From contig CACMFN010000011.1 of the NCBI GenBank assembly GCA_902612965.1, positions 1-64,000 of the forward strand: a stretch of DNA of 64,000 bases, given 5' to 3'. The notes under the pieces are model-generated. The model did not search any database. It was not told the origin of the DNA and saw only the letters and a program-made list of their open reading frames with translations. Shown in pieces: positions 51,375 to 61,334 of the stretch. The position numbers and the translations under genes were made by a program. This stretch comes from an uncultured SAR116 cluster alpha proteobacterium (lineage in GTDB: Bacteria > Pseudomonadota > Alphaproteobacteria > Puniceispirillales > GCA-002684695). Positions within the stretch are counted from its first letter, which is position 1. Each line of letters opens with the position of its first letter.

Positions 51375-52631
51375 ATGCTTAAATTATTTGTATTAAATTT
51401 ATCAAAATTTTTGATAGCTTGCTTTATACTAGCAGCAGGAGTGTTTGGTTTTTTATGGTTGAAAAATACAGAAGATGAAGTATCCGTAGAGAAGTTGGAG
51501 GAAACTAGTTTTTTTGTTCAAACTCAATCAGTAGTATTTAATAATTATAATCCAGAAAATATAGCCTTTGGCTCTGTCTCATCATCTAGGCAAGCAAATT
51601 TAAAATTTCCTATATTTGGTGAAGTTTTGAGTATTTCTAAAGATTTTAAATCTGGTGGATATGTAAAAAAGGGAAGTATATTAGCCCAACTTGATAATTT
51701 TACTCAATTATCAAATTTAAATGATTTAGAAATTCAATTATCTTTAAACAACTCTCAAATAAACGAGATAAATTCCGAAATTCAATCAGATAAGTTACAA
51801 CTTAATGAATTAAACAATCAACTTAACATAAGAGAAAAACAAAAGACTAGAATCATTAAAATGATAGATGGCAAGGCAAGTACTGATAGTGCTTTAGATG
51901 AAATATTATTGGCAGTGTCAAATGCCAAAAGCTTAATTTTAAGTAGAGAACAAAATATCAGACGATTAACTTTTAAGAAAGATCAAATAAATCTATCAAA
52001 TAAGAGACTAAAAATATCAATAGATAAAGCCAAAAGAGCAATTAATGATACTATTTTAAAAGCGCCTTTTGATGGATCTTTAAGTAGTGTTAATATTGCA
52101 TTAGGAGAAAATTTATTATCTTCACAGTTAATTGGTAGGTTAAGCGATTTAAACTATTTAGAGGTTTCATTTAATGTTCCATCACAAGTTTTTGCAAATT
52201 TTGAAAACATCATAAGTAAAGATGTTGAGGTTATTTGGGAACAGGGCTCAAATGAAGTTTCTACTCTAAAAGGCACTATCTCAAGAAGAGACTCAATAGT
52301 TAATCCACAGGATGGAGGAGGGAAAGTTTTTGCGTCCCTGCCAAGTCCTTCTCAGAATTTTTCATCTATACCCCCAGGTGCATTTGTTAAAGTTAGGTAT
52401 CCAATAGGCACATTATATAATGTAGTAAAACTCCCTGAAGAAGCAATTTACGAAGGTAATTCAGTTTTTATTATTAAAAATGGTCGGGCTCAAAAAAGAT
52501 TAGTGTCAATATCTCATAAAGAGCCTGGTTATATATACTTAAACGGTGGATTAAGTAAAAATGATGAAGTGGTAATTTCAAGATTGGCAGGAATTGGTGA
52601 AGGGGTAAAACTACGAAGTAAGTATGAATAA
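51375..52631 (+). CDS. RND efflux membrane fusion protein
   Basis: 418 residues. An N-terminal membrane anchor (FLIACFILAAGVFGFLWL), a barrel-sandwich hybrid (GEVLSISKDFKSGGYVKKGSILAQLDN), a long coiled-coil hairpin (about 120-215), DTILKAPFDGSLSSVNI, and a beta-barrel domain ending with GLSKNDEVVISRLAGIGEGVKL. It is the HlyD/AcrA-type adaptor, partner of the next gene, which starts eight bases before its stop. Confidence 0.93.
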   Translation: MLKLFVLNLSKFLIACFILAAGVFGFLWLKNTEDEVSVEKLEETSFFVQTQSVVFNNYNPENIAFGSVSSSRQANLKFPIFGEVLSISKDFKSGGYVKKGSILAQLDNFTQLSNLNDLEIQLSLNNSQINEINSEIQSDKLQLNELNNQLNIREKQKTRIIKMIDGKASTDSALDEILLAVSNAKSLILSREQNIRRLTFKKDQINLSNKRLKISIDKAKRAINDTILKAPFDGSLSSVNIALGENLLSSQLIGRLSDLNYLEVSFNVPSQVFANFENIISKDVEVIWEQGSNEVSTLKGTISRRDSIVNPQDGGGKVFASLPSPSQNFSSIPPGAFVKVRYPIGTLYNVVKLPEEAIYEGNSVFIIKNGRAQKRLVSISHKEPGYIYLNGGLSKNDEVVISRLAGIGEGVKLRSKYE

Positions 52632-55600
52632 TTTTTCAATATTAAGTTTTTTTGCCAAGCATAAAACTGCAGCAAATTTATTAATGGTATTTCTTATCGT
52701 CTTTGGGCTCTTGTCATTAGAAAGATTAAATAGACAACTTTTCCCAGATTTAGATATTGAAATAATAGTAATTTCAACGATTTGGCCTGGTGCATCCGCT
52801 GAAGATGTTGATAAAAATATCGTTCAAAAACTTGTTCCAGACTTAAGGCCATTATCTGGTGTAAAAAAAGTAAAATCAACGTCATCTGAGAACCTTGCTG
52901 TTCTTCAAATTGAGTATGATTTTGGAACCAATATGCAAAATGCACTATCGGATGTTGAGGCGGTAGTAAATGACACTGATTTGCCCGAGGATTCAGAAAA
53001 ACCGAGAGTATTTAAAGCCGAATTCAAAGATGAAGTGACAAATATAGTTTTATCAGGGCCATTTTCAATTCAATCTTTAAGATCACAAGCAAAAATTATC
53101 AAAGAAGATTTATTAGCTTTAGGTGTTGATAAAATTGATATAGCACCAAATCCAAGTGAAGAAATATTAATTGAGATACCTGAGACTGAGTTAGCTCGAT
53201 TAAATTTATCAATGAATGATATATCAAGGATTATTTCATCATCTTCAGTAGATGTTCCTGCTGGCAGTTTTGCTGATGGTGCATTGAGGGTCCGTTCACT
53301 TGGTTTAAAAGAAATTGGAAAGGATTATGCACAAATAGAAATTATTGTTAAACCTGATGGTACAAGAATTCTATTAGGTGACATTGCAAAAATATCAGAA
53401 ACTTTTTCTGATCCGATGGTTGAGGCATACAGAAACGGTGAAAATGCAATAAATTTAAAAGTTCTTCGTAGTAAAACTAATGATGCCCTAAAGGTAAACG
53501 AAACTGTTCAAAATTATCTAATAGAACAAAAAAATAATTTCCCAAAAAGTTTAAATGTTGAACAATTTGGAACTGTAGCAAACTTGATTTCAGATAGAAT
53601 TAATCTATTAACTCGCAATGCTACTAGTGGATTAATAATCGTTTTGATAGTTCTTTTTATTTTTTTAACTTCAAGAACAGCATTTTGGGTAGCATTGGGA
53701 ATTCCAGTTGCTTTTGCAGCTACATTCGGTGTGATGTTATTAACTGGCCAAACTATAAATATGATTTCTTTATTTGGACTTATAATGGCCCTGGGTATAG
53801 TTGTTGATGATGCAATTGTCGTTGGAGAGCATTCTGAGCATTTAGAAGAAAATAGAGGAATGGATGCATCTAAATCTTCAATTTTAGCAGCCACTAGAAT
53901 GTCACCACCCGTAATTTCAGCAATGTTGACAACAGTTGCTGCTTTTTTACCACTATTTTTTATTAAAGGTATTATTGGTCAGATTATTTTCGCCATACCT
54001 GCTGTTGTTTGCGCAGTTCTTGCTGCTAGTCTTTTAGAGGTGTTCCTAATAATGCCCGCACATTTGAGACATGGCGTCCATCCTATAATATCAAATATTT
54101 TTTCCCCATTTGTATGGTTACTAGATAAAATTCAAAAACCATTTAATAGAGGCTTTAATTGGTTTAAAGAGAAAATTTTTAAAAAACTGGTTACAATTTC
54201 ATATAATTGGCGATATGCCACTATATCTTCAGCTTTAGCTTTATTGATTTTTTCTGTAGGAATGGTTTCCTCGGGGAGAGTACCATTTGCTTTCTTTAGT
54301 GGACCTGAAGGAGACATTGTTTTTGCAAATATCACAATGACATCAGGTTCATCAAGATCTCAAACATCAAAAATGCTTAATGAAATGGAAAAAGCATTAA
54401 AGCAAACAGAATTAGAGCTTGTAGGTGAGGAAGGTAAATTGGTATTGATGTCTTTCAATCTTTTAGGTTTTGGTTCAGCCAATAATACTGAGGAGAATGA
54501 TGCATTTGGTGCGTCTTATGATAGGGCTAGTGTCACAGTTGAATTAATTACTGCTGATAAAAGAGATGTTAGAGTTGAAGAATTAATATCTACATGGAAA
54601 AAAAATATAAATCCAGTACCTGGTCTTGAAAAAATTTCTATTAGAGCTCCAGTTGGAGGCCCTCCAGGAAGAGATATTGATATCAGAATTACAGGCGACG
54701 ATTTAAACTTAATGAAACAGGCTTCTGATAAAGTGATGGACTTAGTTAAAACATTGCCCGGTTCTAGTGATGTTACAAGTAATCTTAATTATGGTGCTGA
54801 GGAAATACATATTGAACTTACACCCAAAGGAAAATCATTAGGTTTTAGTACTTTTGAAATTGGAGTGCAAGTAAGGTCAGCTCTTGAGGGAGCAATTGTA
54901 AGGCGCTTCGCAAGAGGTGATGAAGAGGTTACTGTTAGAATAAAGTTACCTAGTGATGAAATTGAGAATGATAATTTAGCACAGTTAAAATTAATTGCAC
55001 CTAATGGATCTTTGATAAGATTAGAAGAGGTTGCATCATTAAAAAATAATCTTGGTTTTTCTGTCATAAGAAGGACTGATGGTTCTCGAGAGGTCAAAAT
55101 CACAGGTGATTTAGATGAAACATTATTGAATACATCTGGAGCAAAAGAAAAACTTGAAGAATTAGGCATCAAAAATATCATTTCTTCTTATGGTTTAAAT
55201 TATCGTTATTCCGGAAGAGATGAGGAACAACAAGAGGCATTTGCAGACATGAGAATAGGGGGGACTATTGGCCTTTTGTCAATCTATATAGTTCTTGCAT
55301 GGGTATTTGCAAGTTGGCTGAGACCTCTTGCTGTAATGATCATGATTCCTTTTGGTTTCATAGGTGCAGTAGCAGGCCATTATATTTTAGGACTTACAAT
55401 GTCAATTTTGTCGATGTTTGCAATTATTGCTTTGGCGGGAATTGTTGTGAACAATTCCATTATTCTTGTTGCTACAATTGAAAGAAGACTAGCTGAGAAC
55501 CCAGATAGACCTGAAGAAGCAATAATTTCTGGTGTTTGTGATAGATTAAGGCCTGTAATACTTACATCTTGTACAACAATTGGAGGCCTGTCTGCATTAA

Positions 55601-55773
55601 TGTTCGAAACTTCGTTACAAGCTCAATATCTCATACCAATGGCTGCAACTATAACATTTGGTCTAGGTGTGACTACTTTTCTTGTATTATTTGTAATCCC
55701 ATCTACTCTAGGCATAGGTTCTGATATATCTCGTATATTTAGTAGAATATTTTCAAAATTTTCGAGAGTTTGA
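52624..55773 (+). CDS. RND efflux permease (AcrB/HAE1-like)
   Basis: 1049 residues, twelve membrane helices in the RND arrangement with two large periplasmic loops. GIVVDDAIVVGEHSEH (about 397-412) carries the two Asp residues of the proton path. Other landmarks: AVPGGASAEDVDK-like porter start, VFLIMPAHL and GGTIGLLSIYIVLAWVFASWLRP. Drives efflux of drugs, lipids or metals with the adaptor before it. No outer-membrane TolC-like gene is next to it. Ends in TGATG overlap with rlmE. Confidence 0.94.
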   Translation: MNNFSILSFFAKHKTAANLLMVFLIVFGLLSLERLNRQLFPDLDIEIIVISTIWPGASAEDVDKNIVQKLVPDLRPLSGVKKVKSTSSENLAVLQIEYDFGTNMQNALSDVEAVVNDTDLPEDSEKPRVFKAEFKDEVTNIVLSGPFSIQSLRSQAKIIKEDLLALGVDKIDIAPNPSEEILIEIPETELARLNLSMNDISRIISSSSVDVPAGSFADGALRVRSLGLKEIGKDYAQIEIIVKPDGTRILLGDIAKISETFSDPMVEAYRNGENAINLKVLRSKTNDALKVNETVQNYLIEQKNNFPKSLNVEQFGTVANLISDRINLLTRNATSGLIIVLIVLFIFLTSRTAFWVALGIPVAFAATFGVMLLTGQTINMISLFGLIMALGIVVDDAIVVGEHSEHLEENRGMDASKSSILAATRMSPPVISAMLTTVAAFLPLFFIKGIIGQIIFAIPAVVCAVLAASLLEVFLIMPAHLRHGVHPIISNIFSPFVWLLDKIQKPFNRGFNWFKEKIFKKLVTISYNWRYATISSALALLIFSVGMVSSGRVPFAFFSGPEGDIVFANITMTSGSSRSQTSKMLNEMEKALKQTELELVGEEGKLVLMSFNLLGFGSANNTEENDAFGASYDRASVTVELITADKRDVRVEELISTWKKNINPVPGLEKISIRAPVGGPPGRDIDIRITGDDLNLMKQASDKVMDLVKTLPGSSDVTSNLNYGAEEIHIELTPKGKSLGFSTFEIGVQVRSALEGAIVRRFARGDEEVTVRIKLPSDEIENDNLAQLKLIAPNGSLIRLEEVASLKNNLGFSVIRRTDGSREVKITGDLDETLLNTSGAKEKLEELGIKNIISSYGLNYRYSGRDEEQQEAFADMRIGGTIGLLSIYIVLAWVFASWLRPLAVMIMIPFGFIGAVAGHYILGLTMSILSMFAIIALAGIVVNNSIILVATIERRLAENPDRPEEAIISGVCDRLRPVILTSCTTIGGLSALMFETSLQAQYLIPMAATITFGLGVTTFLVLFVIPSTLGIGSDISRIFSRIFSKFSRV

Positions 55774-56480
55774 TGAATAAAAAAAAAGTAGATCTCCAAA
55801 AAAATAAGTTTGCGAGTTCTAGATCTTCTAAACAAAAGTTGAAAAAGTCTAAACGAACAGAGTCATCTAAACGTTGGATATCAAGGCAACTTAATGATCC
55901 TTATGTCTCTGAGGCCCAGAAAAGAGGTTATCGATCACGTTCAGCTTTTAAATTACTTCAAATAAATGAAAAATTTAATTTATTTAAATCAGGTATGGTA
56001 ATAATTGATTTAGGCTGTGCTCCAGGTGGATGGCTTCAAGTAATTACTGATATAATTAATAAAAATAAGAAAGGCCAACTAATTGGCATTGATTTATTAG
56101 ATACAGATATATTACCCAACGTTGAAATTTTAAAAGGTGATATCAATGATGAAAATATTCTTTCTCAAATAAATAAAATATTAAATGGCAAAAAAGTTAA
56201 TGGTGTAGTTAGTGATATGGCAGCAGATACAACTGGGCATAGACCAACAGACCACTTAAGAACTACTATGCTCTTAGAGAGTGCAATTGATATTGCAAAA
56301 GATTTCCTTGATGAAGATGGTTTTTTTCTTGGAAAATGTTTTAAGGGTGGTGCAGAGGCAGGTGTCCTAGAAACTTTGAATAAATCATTTAAAGTGGTAA
56401 AACATGTAAAACCAGACGCTAGTAGAAAAGAATCTGTGGAGTCATATGTGCTGGCAATGCACTATAAAAGTAAAACCTAA
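55773..56480 (+). CDS. rlmE: 23S rRNA (uridine-2552) 2'-O-methyltransferase
   Basis: 235 residues from ATG 55773, which overlaps the permease stop as TGATG; a TTG three bases earlier is less likely. SAM loop [16 protein letters not shown] (about 71-86), then [21 protein letters not shown], and [11 protein letters not shown]. The K-D-K-E catalytic set is present. The basic N-terminal extension of about 35 residues is normal in Alphaproteobacteria. It is unusual to see it in a drug-efflux operon. Confidence 0.94.
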   Translation: MNKKKVDLQKNKFASSRSSKQKLKKSKRTESSKRWISRQLNDPYVSEAQKRGYRSRSAFKLLQINEKFNLFKSGMVIIDLGCAPGGWLQVITDIINKNKKGQLIGIDLLDTDILPNVEILKGDINDENILSQINKILNGKKVNGVVSDMAADTTGHRPTDHLRTTMLLESAIDIAKDFLDEDGFFLGKCFKGGAEAGVLETLNKSFKVVKHVKPDASRKESVESYVLAMHYKSKT

Positions 56481-56485
56481 AAACT

Positions 56486-58045
56486 ATGAATAGTAATCTT
56501 GAAAAGTTATTAATTATTGATTTTGGAAGTCAATTTACACAATTGATTGGGAGGAAGCTGAGAGAATTAAATGTTTTTTCAGAGATAATTCCATATCAAA
56601 ATTTATCCAAAAAAACTTTAGAAAATTATAATCCTAAAGCTGTAATATTATCTGGTGGTCCTTCTAGTGTTTTAGGAAAAAAATTTCCTTTGCCACCTCC
56701 AAATCTCTTTGATCTAGGCATTCCTATACTTGGAATATGTTATGGGCTTCAAATAATGATGAAACTATTGGGAGGCAAGGTTGATAGTGGCAGTGGTACA
56801 TCAGAATTTGGAAGAGCAATGCTCAAAAAAACAGGCAGTAATTCAAAAATAATTAATGACTTGTTTTTTAAAGGCCAAGAACAAGTATGGATGTCTCATG
56901 GAGATCACGTAAGTGGGTTATCCGAAGGTTTTGAGGCTATTGCTTCTTCTGAGGGTGCTCCATTTGCTATCGTCGCTAATGAAAATAAAAAGTTATATGG
57001 GGTCCAATTTCATCCTGAAGTATATCACACTTTAAATGGCTTAAAACTTCTTAATAATTTTTTATTAATATCTGGATTTAGTAAAAATTGGTCAATGGGT
57101 TCCTTTAAGGAAGAAAAAATTAATGACCTAAAAAACCAAATTGGAAATAAAAAAGTCATATGTGCATTATCAGGAGGGGTTGATTCTTCTGTAACTGCAG
57201 CACTCATTCATAAAGCAATAGGAAATAAACTTACATGTATATATGTAGATCACGGTTTAATGCGATTAAATGAAAGTGAAGAAATTATTCACATGTTTAA
57301 AAATAATTTCAAACTCAATTTAATTCATGCAGATGAAAGAGATTATTTTTTAAAATCATTAAAAGGTGTATCTGATCCAGAATTAAAAAGAAAAATAATT
57401 GGTAATCTTTTTATAGAAGTTTTTACTAAATATTCAGAAAAATTTGGTGACATAGAATACCTAGCTCAAGGCACGCTTTATCCAGATGTGATTGAAAGTG
57501 TCAGTTTTACTGGCGGGCCCTCCGAAACGATTAAATCACATCATAACGTTGGCGGTTTACCAAAAAAAATGAAACTAAAGCTTGTTGAGCCATTACGTGA
57601 GTTATTTAAAGATGAAGTTAGACAGCTTGGTTTTGAGTTAGGATTGCCAAAAGAATTTATTGGCCGACATCCATTTCCTGGTCCAGGATTAGCGATAAGG
57701 TGCCCTGGAGAAGTAACATCTTATAAAATAGATATTTTAAGAAAAGCAGATTCAATTTTTATAGATCAAATTAAAAAGTATAATCTATATGATAAAATTT
57801 GGCAGGCATTTGTTGTGTTGCTACCTGTAAGATCTGTAGGTGTTATGGGAGATGGAAGAACATACGATTTTGTTTGTTCTTTGAGAGCTGTAACTTCTGT
57901 TGATGGAATGACAGCAGATTTTTATCCTTTTGATAATGATTTTTTAGGTGAGACATCAAATAAAATTATTAATGAAGTTAAAGGGATCAATAGAGTTACT
58001 TATGACATTACATCAAAGCCTCCAGGAACTATAGAGTGGGAATGA
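56486..58045 (+). CDS. guaA: GMP synthase
   Basis: 519 residues. Class-I glutaminase domain with GICYGLQIM (catalytic Cys near residue 86) and QFHPEVYHT (His-x-Glu near 173-175), then the ATP-pyrophosphatase P-loop [13 protein letters not shown] (about 228-240) and the dimerisation domain ending [11 protein letters not shown]. Makes GMP from XMP. The gene starts five bases after rlmE, so the message can be shared. Confidence 0.97.
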   Translation: MNSNLEKLLIIDFGSQFTQLIGRKLRELNVFSEIIPYQNLSKKTLENYNPKAVILSGGPSSVLGKKFPLPPPNLFDLGIPILGICYGLQIMMKLLGGKVDSGSGTSEFGRAMLKKTGSNSKIINDLFFKGQEQVWMSHGDHVSGLSEGFEAIASSEGAPFAIVANENKKLYGVQFHPEVYHTLNGLKLLNNFLLISGFSKNWSMGSFKEEKINDLKNQIGNKKVICALSGGVDSSVTAALIHKAIGNKLTCIYVDHGLMRLNESEEIIHMFKNNFKLNLIHADERDYFLKSLKGVSDPELKRKIIGNLFIEVFTKYSEKFGDIEYLAQGTLYPDVIESVSFTGGPSETIKSHHNVGGLPKKMKLKLVEPLRELFKDEVRQLGFELGLPKEFIGRHPFPGPGLAIRCPGEVTSYKIDILRKADSIFIDQIKKYNLYDKIWQAFVVLLPVRSVGVMGDGRTYDFVCSLRAVTSVDGMTADFYPFDNDFLGETSNKIINEVKGINRVTYDITSKPPGTIEWE

Positions 58046-58093
58046 TTAAAAATCATATAAAATCAACAACTTAAATAATAAAGGCAATATCGC

Positions 58094-58288
58094 ATGTACT
58101 GTTTAAAAATAGATATACCAGAAGAAATATGCAAAATAGACGACGAACTGAAAGCAATATATCATAGCAGTAATACAGTTTGCATATGGGTATTTAAGAC
58201 AAGAGATGATAGAAATAATTTTATGGATGAAACCAAAGGAATGATGAAAGCAGATAGAGAAAACCATTATAATATGAATTACGCTTAA
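58094..58288 (+). CDS. Small protein of unknown function
   Basis: 64 residues, cytoplasmic, acidic: DIPEEICKIDDELKAIYH then strand NTVCIWVFKTRDDR and a helix (NFMDETKGMMKADREN). The strand-helix order suggests a small alpha/beta fold. It begins 48 bases after guaA. No family recognised; possibly real given its regular composition. A 245-base spacer follows with no clear gene. Confidence 0.5.
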   Translation: MYCLKIDIPEEICKIDDELKAIYHSSNTVCIWVFKTRDDRNNFMDETKGMMKADRENHYNMNYA

Positions 58289-58533
58289 GTGCTTTCAAAG
58301 TAGTTTCAAATTATTAAAAATTTAACAAAATCAATATTTTACATCAACAGTATTATTGAGCGGGAGTAAAAAAATTATATATTATTTGTTTATTAAATTC
58401 ACACCTCTCAACTGGTTAATAAATGGCTACTCTAAATCACCGTTAAAAATAAAATTATTAGGATCTTGAAAGTCTACACAAGTTGCACATGCCCTAATCA
58501 AATTAAACGCTATTAATTGAGAGAAGTTAAATA

Positions 58534-58878
58534 ATGAATTTTGTTAAAATGGAAGAAAAAGAAATTTTAAGAATTATAGAACCTATGATGGATAATTGCC
58601 TAAGAGGATCTAATGAAGATAATTATGCTAAACATACTAGAGATTTTACTGAAAGAATGAAAAAAATTGTAACGCCTGAAAATCTTAAATTACAGTTATC
58701 AAAAGAACCACGTGCTTTTTTTACCCAAAGAAAATTTATTCATCTTTTTAGAAGAAAAAATTCTATTGGTATCATATGGAAACAATTCATTTCATCATCA
58801 AAAGATGAACTAATAAACCAAGCAATATTTGTTGAGAGAAATAAAACAATTTTAATTGATCATTGCATTATATGTTAA
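58534..58878 (+). CDS. Small protein of unknown function
   Basis: 114 residues, no signal peptide. GAGAG precedes the ATG at 58534; the ATG at 58549 (MEEKE) is an alternative. Helical start (EILRIIEPMMDNCLRG, then NYAKHTRDFTERMKKIV) followed by a beta-rich part (FFTQRKFIHLFRRKNSIGIIWKQFISSSKDE and the ending LIDHCIIC). Could have an SnoaL/NTF2-like layout, but I cannot support that. Two Cys at the very end. Confidence 0.5.
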   Translation: MNFVKMEEKEILRIIEPMMDNCLRGSNEDNYAKHTRDFTERMKKIVTPENLKLQLSKEPRAFFTQRKFIHLFRRKNSIGIIWKQFISSSKDELINQAIFVERNKTILIDHCIIC

Positions 58879-58917
58879 AATTAAATATTTTATGGTCTGC
58901 AAAATAAGCAAGCGAAT

Positions 58918-59439
58918 ATGAAAAATAATAACAATTCAAATCAAAATTACAGTTCTCTAGCAAAATGGTTACATTGGTTTTTTGTCATTTTGTTTGCTTA
59001 TGGAATATATAAACAAGTTGAAGACTTAAGTGATTTAGAAGATCTTTCTCTACTAAAATTTGAAATCTTTTTTGCATTTATTTTTTTATTATTTCTTGCA
59101 TTTCGATTTGTATACATGACAAAAACTCAAAGCTCTTCATTGCCTGATAATACCTCTAGAGTTCAAAAATTAGCTGCTAAGCTGGTGCATTTTTCAATGT
59201 ATTTTTGTCTTTTTGGCATTGTCTCATCAGGACTTATGATAGGGTTTTTATATTGGTTTGGAATAAAAGAAGGTTACTTAATTGAATTTTCTATCTTTGT
59301 TCATGAAAGTTTTTTTTCAATAATCTACTGGTTAATATCTTTGCATGTAATTGCTTCAATATATCACAGGTTTAAACAAGATGGTGTTTGGAATTCAATG
59401 GTACCTTTTTTAAAAGAAAATAAAACAGAGATTAAGTAA
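58918..59439 (+). CDS. Cytochrome b561 family membrane protein
   Basis: 173 residues with four membrane helices. Haem-ligating histidines in the expected places: KWLHWFF (helix 1), KLVHFSMYF (about 90-98), VHESFFS and SLHVIASIYHRFKQD near the C-terminus. It is the YceJ/CybB-like type and moves electrons between quinol and periplasmic acceptors. Forty bases after the previous gene. No partner of obvious kind next to it. Confidence 0.9.
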   Translation: MKNNNNSNQNYSSLAKWLHWFFVILFAYGIYKQVEDLSDLEDLSLLKFEIFFAFIFLLFLAFRFVYMTKTQSSSLPDNTSRVQKLAAKLVHFSMYFCLFGIVSSGLMIGFLYWFGIKEGYLIEFSIFVHESFFSIIYWLISLHVIASIYHRFKQDGVWNSMVPFLKENKTEIK

Positions 59440-59464
59440 AAAAATAAATTAGATTTAGAATTAT

Positions 59465-60040
59465 ATGTCTCATAAATTAACAATGCTTTTTGATGGTGAT
59501 GATAGTTTATTTAAGGATGTGTTGAAGACTTCAAAAATTTTTGGAGAGTATGGTTGTGGTTCATCAACAGAGTGGGTTTTAAAAAACACAAATGCTGACA
59601 TAGTATCTGTAGATTCATCAAAAGTTTGGGTAGATAGAATAAGTTCAGGAAATGCTGCATATAAAAAAAGGCTAAAATTAAAATACGTAGATTTAGGTGA
59701 AGTTGAGAATTGGGGACGACCAGTTGGTTATGAAAAATCGTATAATTTCATTAATTATTTCAACTGGATATGGAACCAAGATATTTTACCAGACACTGTT
59801 TTAATAGATGGAAGATTTCGAGTTTGTTGTTTCTTGACATCTATAAAATATGGTAAAGAAAATACAAAAATCATATTTGATGATTATAATAATCGTCCTT
59901 ATTACCATGTTATAGAAAAATTCATTAAAAAAGAACAAACATGTGGGCGGCAGGCACTTTTTATTGTTGAAAATAAAAAAAATATAAATATTGATCTGCT
60001 TAATATTGAAATTAATAATTTTCGTTATGTTATGGATTAA
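59465..60040 (+). CDS. SAM-methyltransferase-like protein of unknown substrate
   Basis: 191 residues, cytoplasmic. IFGEYGCGSSTEWVLKN (about 26-42) is a class I SAM motif I variant, VSVDSSKVW motif II, and DTVLIDGRFRVCC near 118 motif IV; KIIFDDYNNRPYYH near 140 follows. It lacks a typical substrate domain. I think a Methyltransf_24-like protein, possibly for sugars or small acids. Five bases separate it from the GGCT-like gene. Activity is untested. Confidence 0.7.
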   Translation: MSHKLTMLFDGDDSLFKDVLKTSKIFGEYGCGSSTEWVLKNTNADIVSVDSSKVWVDRISSGNAAYKKRLKLKYVDLGEVENWGRPVGYEKSYNFINYFNWIWNQDILPDTVLIDGRFRVCCFLTSIKYGKENTKIIFDDYNNRPYYHVIEKFIKKEQTCGRQALFIVENKKNINIDLLNIEINNFRYVMD

Positions 60041-60045
60041 TTCTA

Positions 60046-60498
60046 ATGATTAATTCTCAGCATCATCCTCTTTTTTTCTATGGGACTTTGAGATCTCAAG
60101 AGGTCAGACATGCTGTTTTAAGTAAATTAGAATGTAGTTTAACTTTAGTTAAGGGTTTTATACTTGGGTATGATGTATTCAGGGTAAAAAATACTAATTA
60201 TCCATTAATCCTAAAAAATACACATTCTCAAAAGCGCATTTTAGGTTTCATTGTATATAACCATAATCAAGAAATAATTAATAAATTAGATTTGTTTGAA
60301 GGGGAAAATTATTCAAGATTTAAGGCTCAAGCCTTTAGATTATCTGATGAATTAAAAGTTGAGGTAGAATTGTATATGCCTAATAAAAAACTTGACTATT
60401 GCGAGCCATGGATATTTGAAAATTGGCTTAAATTAGAAAAAGAAAGTTTTTTCATGAAGGATTTTAATAAAGACGGTATAAAAAAACCTATTTATTAG
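60046..60498 (+). CDS. Gamma-glutamylcyclotransferase-like protein
   Basis: 150 residues. FFYGTLRSQEVRHAVL (about 9-24) is the YGSLR-type substrate loop; GFIVYNHNQEIINKLDLFEGENYSRFKA (about 66-93) carries the Glu that acts as acid/base in GGCT proteins (FEGENY). AIG2/GGCT fold. Could release pyroglutamate from gamma-glutamyl compounds or be a tyrosine-like hydrolase. It precedes a GST gene, a sensible thiol-metabolism neighbour. Confidence 0.88.
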   Translation: MINSQHHPLFFYGTLRSQEVRHAVLSKLECSLTLVKGFILGYDVFRVKNTNYPLILKNTHSQKRILGFIVYNHNQEIINKLDLFEGENYSRFKAQAFRLSDELKVEVELYMPNKKLDYCEPWIFENWLKLEKESFFMKDFNKDGIKKPIY

Positions 60499-60519
60499 CA
60501 TAAAATCAAGGAAGTATAA

Positions 60520-61323
60520 ATGCCAGAACTAGAACTATATCATAATGATATGTCAAGTTGCTCTCAGAAAGTAAGATTAACTCTGGAAGAAAAAAATCTT
60601 ACTTGGAAAGGGCATCACATGAATTTAAGAAAAGGTGAAACAAGATCAAAAGAATATATCGCGAAATTAAATAAGAATGGAGTTGTCCCTACTTTAGTAT
60701 ATGGAAGTGATATAATCATAGAATCAACAGTTATTATAGAATATTTAGAAGATCAATTTCCTGAAAATCCATTAAGACCTTTTAAACCAGAGTATAAAGC
60801 TAAGATGAGATTATGGAATAAAAAATTAGATGAAGTTTTACATTCTTCTGTTGCGATTATTAGTTCTTGTGTGGCATTTCGATATCAATTTTTAGAAAAA
60901 TACGATAAAGGAGAAATTAATAATTTAATTGATAAAATACCTGATGAAAAAAGAAGAGAAATTAGCAGGGATACTATTTTTAATGGATTAAATTCAAACT
61001 TTTTTGAAGGTGCTATTTTTGAATTTATTAAAATATTCGATGAATTAGATAAACATTTATCTAATTTTAAATTTTTATCAGGAAATAATTATACTTTAGC
61101 AGATGCCGCTTATACACCGTACCTTACAAGATTTGAGCATTTGCAATTATCTTTTCTATATCAAGAAAAAAAATATCTCTCAAAGTGGTTCTCAATGATT
61201 AAAGAAAAAGAAAATTACAAAAAAGCTATTTTGAATTGGAATAATGATGATTATTTAAATTTAATGAGTTTAAGAGGAAAAGAAAGTATTAAAAAAATAA
61301 AAAAAATTATTTCAAAAACTTAA
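60520..61323 (+). CDS. Glutathione S-transferase family protein
   Basis: 267 residues, longer than classical GST (about 210). N-terminal thioredoxin fold: LELYHNDMSSCSQKVRLTLEEKNL with Ser/Cys at the catalytic turn, NGVVPTLVYG (cis-Pro), IIESTVIIEYLEDQFP (Glu-Ser). A helical C-domain has an insertion (residues about 125-165, with DKIPDEKRREISRD). It starts behind AAGGAAG. Substrate unknown. Partner of the GGCT gene by position. Confidence 0.9.
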   Translation: MPELELYHNDMSSCSQKVRLTLEEKNLTWKGHHMNLRKGETRSKEYIAKLNKNGVVPTLVYGSDIIIESTVIIEYLEDQFPENPLRPFKPEYKAKMRLWNKKLDEVLHSSVAIISSCVAFRYQFLEKYDKGEINNLIDKIPDEKRREISRDTIFNGLNSNFFEGAIFEFIKIFDELDKHLSNFKFLSGNNYTLADAAYTPYLTRFEHLQLSFLYQEKKYLSKWFSMIKEKENYKKAILNWNNDDYLNLMSLRGKESIKKIKKIISKT

Positions 61324-61334
61324 TATATAAAATT

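Noticed and set aside
58043-58057. Hairpin after guaA (ATGATT-N3-AATCAT) as terminator
   Set aside because: Six AT-rich pairs, a 3-base loop and no T-run; too weak to call.
58289-58533. Minus-strand frame with CATC in the spacer after 58094-58288
   Set aside because: Only about 38 codons, no ATG, and the only TTG leaves a short peptide; treated as non-coding.
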